Shown here: one piece after another, positions 26,519 to 36,258 of the stretch
Layout of the letters: each line of letters opens with the position of its first letter
Numbering within the stretch: the first letter of the stretch is position 1
Assembly: GCA_020634435.1 (NCBI GenBank)
Contig: JACKBS010000011.1
Coordinates: 304,255-368,254 of the forward strand
Origin: Ardenticatenaceae bacterium
GTDB taxonomy: Bacteria > Chloroflexota > Anaerolineae > Promineifilales > Promineifilaceae
Reading direction: 5' to 3'
Length of the DNA: 64,000 bases
Translations under genes and position numbers: made by a program
Notes under the pieces: generated by a model
What the model was told of the DNA's origin: nothing
Databases searched by the model: none
Seen by the model: the letters and a program-made list of their open reading frames with translations, nothing else

Positions 26519-28726
26519 ATGGCAAATTTGAACCTTCTTCACCGATTTTCCCCGCTGCAAGATGAAACGGTGCAGCTCAACATGGATGATTTACGCGGGC
26601 GGCTGGCCCAGCGTTTAGCGTTTCTGGCTCTCACCGTGGCCCAGTTTTTCATCCTGTTTTACGAATCGGATGAACCGTTTCCGCTGCCTGCCATTGGTTT
26701 TTGGCTGCTGCTAACGGCCGTTGCCGTCAGCGCTCTTTATCTTTCAAGCCGCAGACCCCGCATAGCCCGCCATTTGTTGGTGTGGGGACTAACGGCCGTT
26801 CTGCTTTACGCTATGTATTTTTTGCCCACGCCCTGGCTGCCGTTTATGGGCATCTTGCTCATTTTCTGTCAGGCGATGCTGGTGCAGGGCAGTGAATTTG
26901 TTACCGGGACGGCGATGGCGGGAACGGCCGTTTACCTGGCCACCGTGCAAAATTACCCTTTCCCGCTGGCGGGCATCCTCACGAATCTGCTCCTGGCGGT
27001 CATCATTGCCTGGCTGACGATTCGTGCCCTGTACACCGCGCTGGACTGGTTAAGCAAAACCCAGCGCCGTGCCGAGCAGCTGCTCGATGTGACCCGCAGC
27101 CAGCAGGCCGAGCTGCGTAGTGCCGTTAAATCGCTGCAAATCACCAATGAACTGCGCCTTCAGGCTGAGCGGGAACTGCTGATTGCCAACAAGCAGGCCC
27201 GCGAAAGCCAGCGGATGAAGGAACAGTTTGCCGCCAACATCAGCCACGAGTTCCGCACGCCGCTGAGCATCATCTTGGGCTTTAGCGAAGTGATGTATCT
27301 GTCGCCGGAGGTGTATGGCGCACACGCCATGCCGCCCAAGCTGTACCGCGACGTCAGCCAGATTTACCGCAACAGTCGCCACCTCATGAGCATGATCGAC
27401 GATATTTTAGACCTGTCCCATTTTGAGATGACCGGCTTTACACTCAACAAAGAGCCCACGGACCTGGAACCGCTGCTGCAAGAGTCACTCAGCATGGTGG
27501 CCGATTTATTCCGCAACGATGCCGTCACCCTGGTGGCAGAAATCGAGCCGAGTTTGCCGTTGCTGGAGCTGGATCGCACCCGGATGCGCCAGGTGTTCCT
27601 GAATTTGCTCAACAACGCCTGCCGCTTTACCGAAGAAGGCACCGTCACCTTGCGTGCCTTCCGGCAGGATGGCGAACTGCGCATTCAGGTTACCGATACC
27701 GGCCCTGGCATCCCCGAAGAACAGCTGGCGCGTATTTTTACCGAGTTTTACCAGGTAGATTATTCGCTTAGCCGCAAACATGGCGGGGCGGGATTGGGGT
27801 TGGCTATTTGCCACCGGTTTGTGCAGGCGCACAACGGCCGTATTTGGGTCGAAAGCATCCTGGGCGAAGGGGCAACCTTTACCATCGGCCTGCCCATCGA
27901 GGAGCTATCGCCGGGTGGACACCTGTACCGAACCCGGGCGCAAGACGTGACCCCCGGTGGCAAACTGCCGCTCGTTTTCATGATCGATTCTGATCCGACG
28001 GTCATTAGCCTGGTGCAGCGCCACCTGCCCGAGTACGAAATTGTGCCCATGACCGATGGCGGCCATTTGGCGGAACTGGTGTCGGAGCAGCATCCGGCGG
28101 CGGTGGTGTGGAATGTCGCGCCGGGGATGCCTGCTCCGGTGCCGCCGCTGGCGCTGCCCGTGCCGGTGATTAGCTGCTCATTGCCCAGCCGCACCTGGAT
28201 GGCCGACGCCTTTGGGGCGCTGGCCTGCCTCAACAAGCCGATCAATTTTGAGCTGCTGAACCGCATCATTGATGAGGTCGGCGGCGTGCAAAACCTCCTG
28301 GTGGTAGACGACAACAGCGGTATTTGCCAATTGGTCGAGCGTGGTCTTTCGGCGCGGTCTGAACCATTGGCCGTGCGCGTCGCCTACGATGGTGAAAGCG
28401 GTCTGAGTGCCATGCGTCAGCAGCCACCCGATTTGCTGCTGCTTGATTTGATCATGCCGGGGTTAAACGGCCGTGAGGTGTTCGACATTATGCAGCAAGA
28501 CGCGGCGCTGGCGCAGATACCCGTCGTGCTGCTCACCGCCACTGATTTTATCAGCGAGCAGTTTGCCGGGCAGACGAGTCAGCTTGTCATACAGCGGTCG
28601 CAGCTGTTCCAACCGGTTGAGCTGTTGCAATGCATCCAACCCATTGTGAAGGCGCTTCAGCCGCGCTATGGCAACTGGCTAGCGGACGCGGCGCTCAATG
28701 GACAAACGCAGGAAAAGTTGGCATGA
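26519..28726 (+). CDS. Membrane histidine kinase with two C-terminal receiver domains
   Basis: A sensor kinase: N-terminal bundle of about five or six membrane helices (about 25-175), coiled coil (about 180-240), HisKA with phospho-His in FAANISHEFRTPLSIILGF (about 243), and HATPase with LLNNACRFTEEG, DTGPGIPEE and GGAGLGLAICHRFV. Then come two receiver-like domains. The first (about 480-585) keeps IDSD but has V-W-N-V-A-P where the phospho-Asp should be, so it is likely a pseudo-receiver. The second (about 595-715) is canonical (VVDDN, LLLDLIMPGLNG). Its stop overlaps the ATG of the next gene by 4 nt, so the two are coupled partners. Confidence 0.92.
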   Translation: MANLNLLHRFSPLQDETVQLNMDDLRGRLAQRLAFLALTVAQFFILFYESDEPFPLPAIGFWLLLTAVAVSALYLSSRRPRIARHLLVWGLTAVLLYAMYFLPTPWLPFMGILLIFCQAMLVQGSEFVTGTAMAGTAVYLATVQNYPFPLAGILTNLLLAVIIAWLTIRALYTALDWLSKTQRRAEQLLDVTRSQQAELRSAVKSLQITNELRLQAERELLIANKQARESQRMKEQFAANISHEFRTPLSIILGFSEVMYLSPEVYGAHAMPPKLYRDVSQIYRNSRHLMSMIDDILDLSHFEMTGFTLNKEPTDLEPLLQESLSMVADLFRNDAVTLVAEIEPSLPLLELDRTRMRQVFLNLLNNACRFTEEGTVTLRAFRQDGELRIQVTDTGPGIPEEQLARIFTEFYQVDYSLSRKHGGAGLGLAICHRFVQAHNGRIWVESILGEGATFTIGLPIEELSPGGHLYRTRAQDVTPGGKLPLVFMIDSDPTVISLVQRHLPEYEIVPMTDGGHLAELVSEQHPAAVVWNVAPGMPAPVPPLALPVPVISCSLPSRTWMADAFGALACLNKPINFELLNRIIDEVGGVQNLLVVDDNSGICQLVERGLSARSEPLAVRVAYDGESGLSAMRQQPPDLLLLDLIMPGLNGREVFDIMQQDAALAQIPVVLLTATDFISEQFAGQTSQLVIQRSQLFQPVELLQCIQPIVKALQPRYGNWLADAALNGQTQEKLA

Positions 28727-29952
28727 TTGAGCTTATGATGCCGCAGCCGTCCGCCGAATTTATCGACGATGTAAAAGTTGCCCTGGAGCATTTGTACGAC
28801 TTTGCCTTTTTGCAAAAGCTGGAGTTGGCGCAGCTGCTGAGCCAGGCGCAGCACGCGGATGGCAGCAAACGACCCAGCCAGACGTTGGGGCATTTGCTGC
28901 GGCGGGAACTCATTGAAGCAATTGAAGCGCTGAGTCCAGAGCCGGGTGCCGCAGCCCACACGCCGGACACGCGCCAGTATCATCTGCTACAACTGCATTA
29001 CGTCGAGGGCTTGACGGTGCAGGAAGTGGGGCAGCGGTTGGGGCTTTCCACGCGCCAAACCCACCGTTCCTTGCGTAAGGCGGAGGAAAGTGTAGCCACG
29101 ATTTTGTGGGCGCGGGTGCAGTCGGTAGCAACGGCCGTTCCCGAAAATGATCTCTCCGCCGCCCAGCTTTCTTCGGTCCAGGCCGAGTTTGCCCAGCTAG
29201 AAACCACACTGCATCCTACCGATCTGGCGCAGCTGCTGCACGAGGCGCAAAAGGCGGTGGCGCCGCTGGCGCAAACGCGCGGGGTAACGTTCCAACTGCC
29301 AGAGCCGTGGCCCAGATTGGTTGTTTCGGTCGATACGGCCGTATCGCGTCAGCTTCTGGTCAGTGTGCTCAGCCGCCTCATCCAGGCGACGCAGCAGCAA
29401 ACCATCACCATCCAGGGGGCGCTGGGCGAGGAAATGGCCGAGCTGACGCTGGCGTTTCCGGCATCACAGCCGCTGGCGCTCAATTTTGCGGAGGACCAGG
29501 TGATTGCCCCGTTGGCAGAGCGATTGGGTTGGGAGATTGCGACGAGTGTGGTGGAAAACGGCCGTTACCAGCTGCAACTGCAAATTCCGCTGCACGGTCC
29601 CGTGGTGTTGGTGGTGGATGACAACCAGGGTTTGGTAGAGCTGCTGGAGCGCTACCTGACGGGGCACAACTGCCGCGTCATCGCCGCCAACAGCGGCAAA
29701 GAGGGGCTAGAGGTGCTCAACCGCACGACGCCCGATGCCATCATTTTGGATGCCATGATGCCAGATGTGAGTGGGTGGGATGTGCTGCAAACAATACGAA
29801 CGCGGGTAGAAACGGCCGTAACGCCCGTCATCATCTGCTCCGTCTTCAACGACCCGGAACTGGCCTACGCTCTCGGCGCGTCCCACTTCATCTCCAAACC
29901 CGTCAGCCGCGACCAGATTTTAACCGCCTTGCGCCAGCTGAATGTGGTTTGA
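28723..29952 (+). CDS. HTH and ATPase-like response regulator with receiver
   Basis: Start ATG 28723 overlaps the kinase stop (ATGA) with GGAAAAG upstream; the frame open from 28630 is not used. The 409 residues contain a helical N-terminus, a sigma-70 region 4-like HTH (about 85-140: YVEGLTVQEVGQRLGLSTRQ), a middle part that looks like a remnant kinase/ATPase module (about 160-300), and a receiver at the C-terminus (about 295-408) with VVDDN, ILDAMMPDVSG and SKPVSRD. The order HTH-first, receiver-last is unusual. It is probably the DNA-binding output of the coupled kinase. No target genes are evident. Confidence 0.82.
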   Translation: MIELMMPQPSAEFIDDVKVALEHLYDFAFLQKLELAQLLSQAQHADGSKRPSQTLGHLLRRELIEAIEALSPEPGAAAHTPDTRQYHLLQLHYVEGLTVQEVGQRLGLSTRQTHRSLRKAEESVATILWARVQSVATAVPENDLSAAQLSSVQAEFAQLETTLHPTDLAQLLHEAQKAVAPLAQTRGVTFQLPEPWPRLVVSVDTAVSRQLLVSVLSRLIQATQQQTITIQGALGEEMAELTLAFPASQPLALNFAEDQVIAPLAERLGWEIATSVVENGRYQLQLQIPLHGPVVLVVDDNQGLVELLERYLTGHNCRVIAANSGKEGLEVLNRTTPDAIILDAMMPDVSGWDVLQTIRTRVETAVTPVIICSVFNDPELAYALGASHFISKPVSRDQILTALRQLNVV

Positions 29953-29986
29953 AATGTGACGAGGTAAAGTTGTACAAGAATTTGAG

Positions 29987-30622
29987 GTGAATAATCAATT
30001 GACTGTCTGGCAAACATTCATCGGGATGATAATCAAGCCTCTTTATACGTTTCAGCACCTTCAGAATGATGACCGGGCAGCTCGGAAAGGTTTGTGGGTG
30101 CTGCTCCTGGTCCTTGGTACCTACACATTTATCCTGTCCATTTTCATCACGCATGATTACCCTGCCATGGCCCCCTCAATCCTACCGATCTCGGTTGAAG
30201 ATTTGTACCGTTACCAGGTTTGGTATCAGGGCCCTCTGTTCATTGTGGCAACACTGGTACTGACGGGATTGTTAGTGCTGCTTGCCAAAATGAAGGGACA
30301 GGCAGCAGGCTTTACTGTCGTGTTTGCGCGAGTGCGTTTGGCAACGGCCGTTCCCTTTGCCTTAACCACAATGGCCGTAGAGTTGGTCATCGCCATACTG
30401 GTCCTCGTAGGCGTATTCCAACCGCTTGAGATTTTGGGCTGGCTGGCAGGAGAGGGAGCTTGGTTTGCCAATGCCTATCAGCTTGTGGGCGTATTGTGGA
30501 TCATTGGACTGTTGGCGCTAACAGCCAGGCTGACTCTGGGGGTAAGGTGGTGGCTAGCCATTATATTGGGAGTGGTGCTGGCAGTTATTTATGGAATACC
30601 GATTGGGCTATTCATTCGGTAG
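29987..30622 (+). CDS. Yip1-like multi-pass membrane protein
   Basis: A 211-residue membrane protein with about five helices and an N-terminal cytosolic segment MNNQLTVWQTFIGMIIKPLY, which resembles the YIP1/DUF1282 type (a conserved start of W-x-x-F-x-x-x-x-x-x-P). These bacterial proteins have no agreed role. It starts with GTG 29987, 34 nt after the preceding regulator, with a weak ribosome site. It might ride on the same transcript as the two-component genes. Confidence 0.7.
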   Translation: MNNQLTVWQTFIGMIIKPLYTFQHLQNDDRAARKGLWVLLLVLGTYTFILSIFITHDYPAMAPSILPISVEDLYRYQVWYQGPLFIVATLVLTGLLVLLAKMKGQAAGFTVVFARVRLATAVPFALTTMAVELVIAILVLVGVFQPLEILGWLAGEGAWFANAYQLVGVLWIIGLLALTARLTLGVRWWLAIILGVVLAVIYGIPIGLFIR

Positions 30623-30796
30623 CAGAGCGCAACGTGATGTCCGCCCCACCGCCGCTCAACTCACCATCATCAGCTCATTCGGCGAGAACACAGTTTGTGC
30701 CCTTTGGTGTTAAGGGTTGCTTGTATCAGTGCCAGGTAAGCACCGTGCTGTTCATTGCTCTGGTACCATGATGGTTAAGTCTTCTCTATTGCAAAG

Positions 30797-31006
30797 CTAT
30801 TTTTGAGACTTACCACGTGGTTGATTGAGTTTGAACACATCTTCAAGTTGCCGAATCAGGGGCGGCCAGCCGCGAAAGTGGTGGGTTTCGCCGGTGAGGA
30901 CATGTTTGAGGGTGCCGCGGTATTCAAAACGGCCGTTTCCCACATCCTCTACCCAAACCCGCAGCGTAAACATATGAGAGTGAACCCTCTCACTTTTTTC
31001 GTTCAT
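30797..31006 (-). CDS. Small conserved-looking hypothetical protein
   Basis: Not recognised. I favour ATG 31006 (MNEKSERVHSHMFTLRVWVE) over the open frame from 31030. The 69 residues look like a beta-rich small domain: FTLRVWVEDVGNGRFEYRG, a GETHHFRGW segment and a final helix ending PLIRQLEDVFKL. One ACGGCCGT palindrome lies in it and encodes part of NGRF. The composition fits its neighbours, so it is probably a real gene, but no function is implied. It lies 42 bp downstream of the end of the NmrA-type gene on the same strand. Confidence 0.6.
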   Translation of the reverse strand: MNEKSERVHSHMFTLRVWVEDVGNGRFEYRGTLKHVLTGETHHFRGWPPLIRQLEDVFKLNQPRGKSQK

Positions 31007-31048
31007 GTCCGCTTCTCCAACCGGCAGCACCCCTGCCGACTGCGCCGA

Positions 31049-31942
31049 TTAGCCTTTAAAGAAACGTTCGGCAAAAACTGCCAACGGCGTCGGTTGAATG
31101 CCATAGATTGAAGCTGTTTCGTTCATGTCAATGCCGCTCTCATACGTTTCAAACCCGCTTAACATGGACGACATCATTTCGGGGATGAGCGGCACGGTTT
31201 CGCCCATCGGCATATAGTTGATGGGTAACGATTGTCCCAAAACCTGTCCGGTGGTTTCCACAATCTCCGTCCAGGTGTAGGAAACGGGACCGGCAATCCG
31301 GATCGCTTTGTTGCGGGCGGCGGCGTGGCTAACGGCAGTAACCGCATATTTCGCGACATCCCCCACTGACACAAAAGCGTGTTGGTGATTTCCCTTGCCA
31401 ACCAATGTTACCGGCTGTCCCGCCTGTAACGGAATGCCCACCACCGCCCCAATCCAAACCTCCATAAAAACGCCCGGCTTGAGAATCGTATAATCCAGTC
31501 CGCTGGCAGCCAGATGCGCCTCGCAAGCGGCCTTAGCTTGGTAAAACGGATTAGGATGGTTGATATCTACCCCGTCCGCCGATGTATAAATGAGATGGCG
31601 AACGCCGGCCGTTTTGGCCGCATCAATCAAGTTTTGCGTGCCTTGCAAATCGACACTCTCAATCGTGTCTTCACCGCCGCGAAGGATCGAATTCGCAGTG
31701 GTAATCACGGTTTCAATACCCGCACACGCTGCATCTAGCGAAGCACGATCCTTTAAGTCACCATAAACGGGCTGCGCTCCGGCATCAATCAACGTCTGCG
31801 CCGGTGTGCCCAGCCCTTGTTTGGCCATTTCCGTCGCCGGTGAATTGTGCCGCACTAAAATGCGCACACTGTTTCCTTGCTGCAGCAGCTGCTGCGTAAT
31901 CATGCCTCCCAACAAACCGGTCGCACCCACAACAAGTATCAT
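31049..31942 (-). CDS. NmrA-like NAD(P)-binding reductase
   Basis: An atypical short-chain dehydrogenase with N-terminal Rossmann signature MILVVGATGLLGGMITQQLL. It fits the NmrA/NAD(P)H-azoreductase-like group, which bind NADP(H) and act as redox sensors or quinone/isoflavone-type reductases. HLIYTSADGVD and NPFYQAKAACEAHL occupy the SDR active-site positions. The start is ATG 31942 with GGAGG 6 nt upstream; the open frame to 32032 crosses a hairpin. The length of 297 residues is normal. Substrate unknown. Confidence 0.88.
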   Translation of the reverse strand: MILVVGATGLLGGMITQQLLQQGNSVRILVRHNSPATEMAKQGLGTPAQTLIDAGAQPVYGDLKDRASLDAACAGIETVITTANSILRGGEDTIESVDLQGTQNLIDAAKTAGVRHLIYTSADGVDINHPNPFYQAKAACEAHLAASGLDYTILKPGVFMEVWIGAVVGIPLQAGQPVTLVGKGNHQHAFVSVGDVAKYAVTAVSHAAARNKAIRIAGPVSYTWTEIVETTGQVLGQSLPINYMPMGETVPLIPEMMSSMLSGFETYESGIDMNETASIYGIQPTPLAVFAERFFKG

Positions 31943-31990
31943 TTCATACCTCCAAAACTCTAGGGGTTCGTTCATTTTTATCTTGGTAAA

Positions 31991-32019
31991 ATTGGTCCAA
32001 TCTTCAAGATTGGACCAAT
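31991..32019. repeat. Perfect palindrome hairpin
   Basis: ATTGGTCCAATCTT, C, then its exact inverted copy (14-bp stem, 1-nt spacer, so a slightly smaller stem in practice). It lies upstream of the reductase gene and downstream of the secreted-protein gene. Within each arm, TTGGTCCAA is itself palindromic. Confidence 0.85.
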
Positions 32020-32051
32020 CTGCAAACTCCAAAGTTGTTTCCGAACGTTCC

Positions 32052-32537
32052 CTAGGGATCGATCAGCGTCCCTTCAAATGTGAGCACTCCGGTTGTGCCA
32101 TCAGCCCCACCATAATAGGTGCCGCTGCCAGTTGCACCACTGAACCTGCCAGTTCCCTCAGTAATTCCGTAGTCTCCCCAGTAGTCAAAGCCACCAATAT
32201 CATTGGGTACGGCGTAACCGTTGAAGGAACCGAACAATTGGGAGCCGTCTGCTGCTGTAAAGACCATGTCTCCGGTCTGGAGGGCTGGGAAAGTTGTGAT
32301 ATCTACCATGGAATTAGCATACCATTCGCTGTTTCCCAAATGAGTACCACCACACTCCGCTGGTATTGTTACAACTAGATACCCAGGAATCACATCAACT
32401 TCCGGATACGTCACACAATTGACCTTAAAAGGTGTAACTGCACCCTCTGCCAAGACAACTGTTTGCACACTTAACGTGGACAATATCAGGAACAAAGTGA
32501 TTCCTATCAACAGTCGGACATGAACAATCCTTTTCAT
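32052..32537 (-). CDS. Secreted beta-rich hypothetical protein
   Basis: A Sec signal peptide is clear (residues 1-30: MKRIVHVRLLIGITLFLIL, ending in TVVLAEG with an A-x-A-like site). The mature part, about 130 residues, is rich in Gly, Tyr and Thr with GSFNGYAVPND, DYGITEGTGRFSG and VLTFEGTLIDP. This resembles the small all-beta allene-oxide-cyclase/dirigent-like shape, but I am not sure. ATG 32537 is favoured because TGAGGAGG precedes it by 5 nt, and the adjacent ATG 32540 is too close. It lies just downstream of the SARP regulator on the same strand. Confidence 0.75.
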   Translation of the reverse strand: MKRIVHVRLLIGITLFLILSTLSVQTVVLAEGAVTPFKVNCVTYPEVDVIPGYLVVTIPAECGGTHLGNSEWYANSMVDITTFPALQTGDMVFTAADGSQLFGSFNGYAVPNDIGGFDYWGDYGITEGTGRFSGATGSGTYYGGADGTTGVLTFEGTLIDP

Positions 32538-32657
32538 CATAACCTCCTCATTTGCCGACATGGGCATATGGCCCAGGTTCAGACATTTGATCAAACTTTG
32601 TTTCAGCGAATATTGGAGTAAGTGTACAGAGGTTAGCGTTCCAAAAGCGTTCCAGAG

Positions 32658-35600
32658 CTACAGGTAACGGTATGTTTGGGCAAGTTGGAGCGCTTGGTGG
32701 AGATGGGTTTGAGTGGCATTCGGGTGGTTGTTTTCCCAGGCAGTGACGGCTTGTCGGAGAACGGCCGTTACCTCATCCGGCAGCCGCTGTTGATCTGGTG
32801 TAAGCAGCATTTTGATATAACGAACGGCAACGGCCGTTTCATTTTGTGCCAGCGCTGTGCCCACCAACGGCCAAAGAAAGATCCATTTGAGGGGCAATCC
32901 CAATTGCAACTGTCGCGCAGCAGTTAATGCCGCATCCCCGTGCTGCTGAGCCTCAACCAGTTTATTCTCTCGCCAGGCAATCCAGGCCAAACTTCCTCTA
33001 GCACTGGCAATATATTCCAGCATCTGACTTTGTTCGGCAATTGCCAGTGCCTGCGGTGCGAGTTTCCTCACTTTACCAACGCATCCCTGTTTTCGGTAAA
33101 TTACACACAAGTAGCCCAGGCAGCGACATTGCACCACAATATCACCTATTTGTTCAGCTTTCGTCAATGCTGCTCGCATAAAGGTCTCAGCGGAATCAAG
33201 ATCACCACCCCATCCATGCAATAGATGTGAAAAGGCCAAGGCAAACAAGGCAAAAGCAATCTGTTGGGCGTCACCTGATTCTTCAATGGCGGAAAGAGAC
33301 GCCTGGGCGTATGTCACCGTTTCTTGTGGCAAGACGTACCGATCCCGACGGAGAGAGAGCATGACCAGGCGCTGAAAATACAAACCTCTTTGCATTGGCG
33401 TGCCATGCGTTTCGATCCACGGTCTGATACGCTGCACCAAATGATCTAATTCTTCCTCTCGATTCATCCAATAATATGTCCACAGAAAATCAAGTTGGAT
33501 GTGCAGCCACTCTTGCCTCCAAACCAGTTCAGTCCCGCCAGGCGAATCCCCTAAGGCAATTTCTGCCTTGTGTAGTTCCTCAGCGACTCTTTCATATTCT
33601 TTTTGTAAGAGCCACAATCGCGACAGTTTGCGGTGCAGGCAGGATTTTTGCAGATTGTTGGTTGTGAGGTTAATGGCCGTTTCATACGCTCCTTTCGCCT
33701 CATCCTTCTGACCAATCGTTTCCAAAACATCACCCAACTGCTCATAAAGCTGAAACCGGCTAGATTCATCAATATCACCCTGCGGCAGAAGGGCAATAGC
33801 ACAATTCAGGTATTGCAATGTTTCCTGATTCGCATAAATTTTTTGGGAGACTTTTGCGGCACGCTTAAAATAACTTATGGCCCGCGTGAACTGGCCAATT
33901 GCTTCACAATGAACAGCAATCTTGCCGCTAACGCTATCCAGATCGTGCGCGTGCAGGGTTTCCAATGCTTTGATAATACGGCCGTGCAGCAAACGCCGCC
34001 GCGCCATTCCCAAAGCGGCATAGGTAGCCTGGCGTAATTTGTCGTGGCTGAAATCGTATTCATCCGTCCCACGCTCACGCACAATGCGCCGCTGCCATAG
34101 CTCATCCAAGCCGGTAACTAATGACTCCTCGTCTTGATTACACGCTGCCGCCAGCAAATCAAAGGTAAAAGACCGGCCAATGGTAGCTGCCAATTCACAC
34201 AATTCCCGTGCCGTGGAGGAAAGCTGCGCCAGACGCATTTCTAATACCAGCCGCACTTTGTCTGGCAGCGAGGTGATGGCAGCAGACGACTCGCTTTCCC
34301 TACGTTGCAAGCCGGTTCGCGCCATTTCGACCACAAACAAGGGATTGCCTTCAGTTTCAGCATACAGCCATTCTGCCTCGGAGGTGGCCAACTCACGCTG
34401 CACAATCTGTTCGGCCAGCACACAAGTTGCTGCCTGATCAAACCGGTTCAGCTGGATTTTAAACAGGTTATGATCATGACCCACGTGCTGCTGCCAATGT
34501 TTTAATGGTTGATTGGCATCCACTTCTTCGCTGCGTACCGTGCCCATCAGCAAAAAGTGGGCTTGCCCGTCAAACCGCAGCAAAAAATGCAGCCAATCCA
34601 GCGTGTCGCTGTCACACCATTGCAAATCATCGATGTACAGCAGCAGCGGCGGCCTGAGCTGCTGCACGGCCTGTACCAGCGCCGTGAAGAAATGTTGACG
34701 CTGCCAGCCTTCTGTCAACGGACCGGGTGGGGGTAAATCAGGCCGTTCCGCCAATAGTTCCGGCAGCAGACGTGACAGTTCCCTCAGCCATTTATCATCC
34801 AGACGCCTTATCCGCCTTTGCATTTCGTCTGTGCGCAGCCAGGCGGTGATAGGTGCGTAAGGGAGTTGTCCTTGCGCTGCGTAACAGGCACTGGTAATGG
34901 TTGGTACGCCCTGTCGGGCCGTCCAGTGCAGCAGTTCTTCAGCCAGGCGCGTCTTGCCAATACCTGCTTCTCCGGAAATCAGGGCAAGCTGTGGACCTTG
35001 TTGAGCTTGCTGCCAGGCAGTTTGGAGGGTGATCCAGGCATCTTCGCGGGCAACCAGGGGCGTTCGCGCTGGAGTAGGTGTGATTTTGGGCACATTGGTG
35101 TTTAGCAGTTGTTCGTACAATGCCTGGGTTGCCGGACTGGGGAAAACGCCTAATTCGTTTTGCAAGGTAGTGTTGCATGTGTGGTAAGTTCGTAAGGCGG
35201 CGGGAATACGGTCGTTTTCCGCCTGCAACCGCATCAGACGACGATAAGCTGCTTCATACAGGGGGTCTGCCGACAGCAGTTGTCGGGCATAGGTGATGGC
35301 GGCGGCGTATGCCTGTTCCTCTTCCAAAAGCTGAATCAGGGCTTCCAGGCAGCCAAAATATTGTTGGCGCAGCTGTTCACGAGTCGTCAATACCCATTCG
35401 TCGTAATGGCCGATCAGGAGATCACCCTGATAACAGTTAATGGCTTGAATCAGGTGTTCTTTGCGTTGTGCGGGCGTTGTTGCTTTGTCGGCACAGGACG
35501 CGGCCGAAGAAAATGCCACCACATCCACAAACACTGGCGCATCAGGTCGCCACTGCATCTGATGCCGTTCCAATCGTAAAAGCTCTGCAACATGGGGCAA

Positions 35601-35852
35601 CTGTTGGCGCAAATGGTAAATGGCTTTGCGCAGATTGGTACGTGCCTGGGCTTCGGTGGAGTCCGGCCAGAATTGGTAGGCAAGATGCCGGCGCGTGTGT
35701 ATTTGATCACGGTTGAGAATGAGATAGGCAAAAAGGGATTGGTGAGTGGGGTTGATGATGCCGGAAACGGCCGTTTTGCCCCACGCTAATCGAAATTCGC
35801 CCAGGAGGGTGACGTGCAGCACTTCATCCTGTGCCAACGCTTTAATCTTCAT
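32658..35852 (-). CDS. SARP-type regulator: OmpR-like HTH, BTAD, AAA ATPase, TPR tail
   Basis: A large transcriptional activator (1064 residues). An OmpR-like winged helix (about 13-100: HVTLLGEFRL, then SLFAYLILNRDQIHTRRHLA) is followed by a bacterial transcriptional activation domain (about 105-250, helical TPR-like). The AAA/STAND module (about 265-560) has Walker A GEAGIGKTRLAEELL and Walker B LLLYIDDLQWCDS. The rest is TPR-like helices (about 600-1050). There is no LuxR HTH at the C-terminus. Such STAND regulators bind an inducer through the repeats and need ATP. Targets are unknown; the secreted protein just downstream and the divergent sugar transporter are candidates. Confidence 0.92.
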   Translation of the reverse strand: MKIKALAQDEVLHVTLLGEFRLAWGKTAVSGIINPTHQSLFAYLILNRDQIHTRRHLAYQFWPDSTEAQARTNLRKAIYHLRQQLPHVAELLRLERHQMQWRPDAPVFVDVVAFSSAASCADKATTPAQRKEHLIQAINCYQGDLLIGHYDEWVLTTREQLRQQYFGCLEALIQLLEEEQAYAAAITYARQLLSADPLYEAAYRRLMRLQAENDRIPAALRTYHTCNTTLQNELGVFPSPATQALYEQLLNTNVPKITPTPARTPLVAREDAWITLQTAWQQAQQGPQLALISGEAGIGKTRLAEELLHWTARQGVPTITSACYAAQGQLPYAPITAWLRTDEMQRRIRRLDDKWLRELSRLLPELLAERPDLPPPGPLTEGWQRQHFFTALVQAVQQLRPPLLLYIDDLQWCDSDTLDWLHFLLRFDGQAHFLLMGTVRSEEVDANQPLKHWQQHVGHDHNLFKIQLNRFDQAATCVLAEQIVQRELATSEAEWLYAETEGNPLFVVEMARTGLQRRESESSAAITSLPDKVRLVLEMRLAQLSSTARELCELAATIGRSFTFDLLAAACNQDEESLVTGLDELWQRRIVRERGTDEYDFSHDKLRQATYAALGMARRRLLHGRIIKALETLHAHDLDSVSGKIAVHCEAIGQFTRAISYFKRAAKVSQKIYANQETLQYLNCAIALLPQGDIDESSRFQLYEQLGDVLETIGQKDEAKGAYETAINLTTNNLQKSCLHRKLSRLWLLQKEYERVAEELHKAEIALGDSPGGTELVWRQEWLHIQLDFLWTYYWMNREEELDHLVQRIRPWIETHGTPMQRGLYFQRLVMLSLRRDRYVLPQETVTYAQASLSAIEESGDAQQIAFALFALAFSHLLHGWGGDLDSAETFMRAALTKAEQIGDIVVQCRCLGYLCVIYRKQGCVGKVRKLAPQALAIAEQSQMLEYIASARGSLAWIAWRENKLVEAQQHGDAALTAARQLQLGLPLKWIFLWPLVGTALAQNETAVAVRYIKMLLTPDQQRLPDEVTAVLRQAVTAWENNHPNATQTHLHQALQLAQTYRYL

Positions 35853-36107
35853 ACGGTTGCTCCTCTCCTAAAACCCAGCAGGGTAAACAACACGTATTCA
35901 TATCTTAGTTGGATTAGGGTGGGAAGTAAAGCAGAAACGGCCGTATTATTGGATTTGGCTTTCAGAAGTAGGTAAGTTTTGATACGGCAGGCTGTGGAGG
36001 CCAGCCCATTGGACATCTAATTGAAAATTTCGCTGCAAATGAGTCTATTTTTGGACAATCTGCCTAAAAAATGTCACATCTATGTCATATATATGGCCTA
36101 AATTTCC

Positions 36108-36137
36108 TTGAATCCCCCAGACCAAAATTGTTATAGT
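36108..36137 (+). promoter_or_regulatory. Candidate promoter of the sugar ABC operon
   Basis: TTGAAT (36108-36113), an 18-nt spacer and TATAGT (36132-36137). This would give an untranslated leader of about 130 nt that contains the repeats at 36210-36258. Confidence 0.45.
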
Positions 36138-36209
36138 CCCTGAACTTCATGCACTTGGGCACCTTGCTTCCCATGCCCAACGCCGCAACGATTCATTATT
36201 TACCCACAT

Positions 36210-36258
36210 GCAAAAGCCCCGGTTTTGCAGTTTGCAAATACCAAACCCCGCTTTTGCA
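36210..36258 (+). promoter_or_regulatory. Repeated element in the sugar ABC leader
   Basis: GCAAAA-GCCCCGG-TTTTGC forms a small stem (36210-36228). CCCCGGTTTTGCA (36217-36229) is repeated as CCCCGCTTTTGCA (36246-36258). It is either a regulator site or an RNA leader structure; I cannot decide. Confidence 0.4.
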
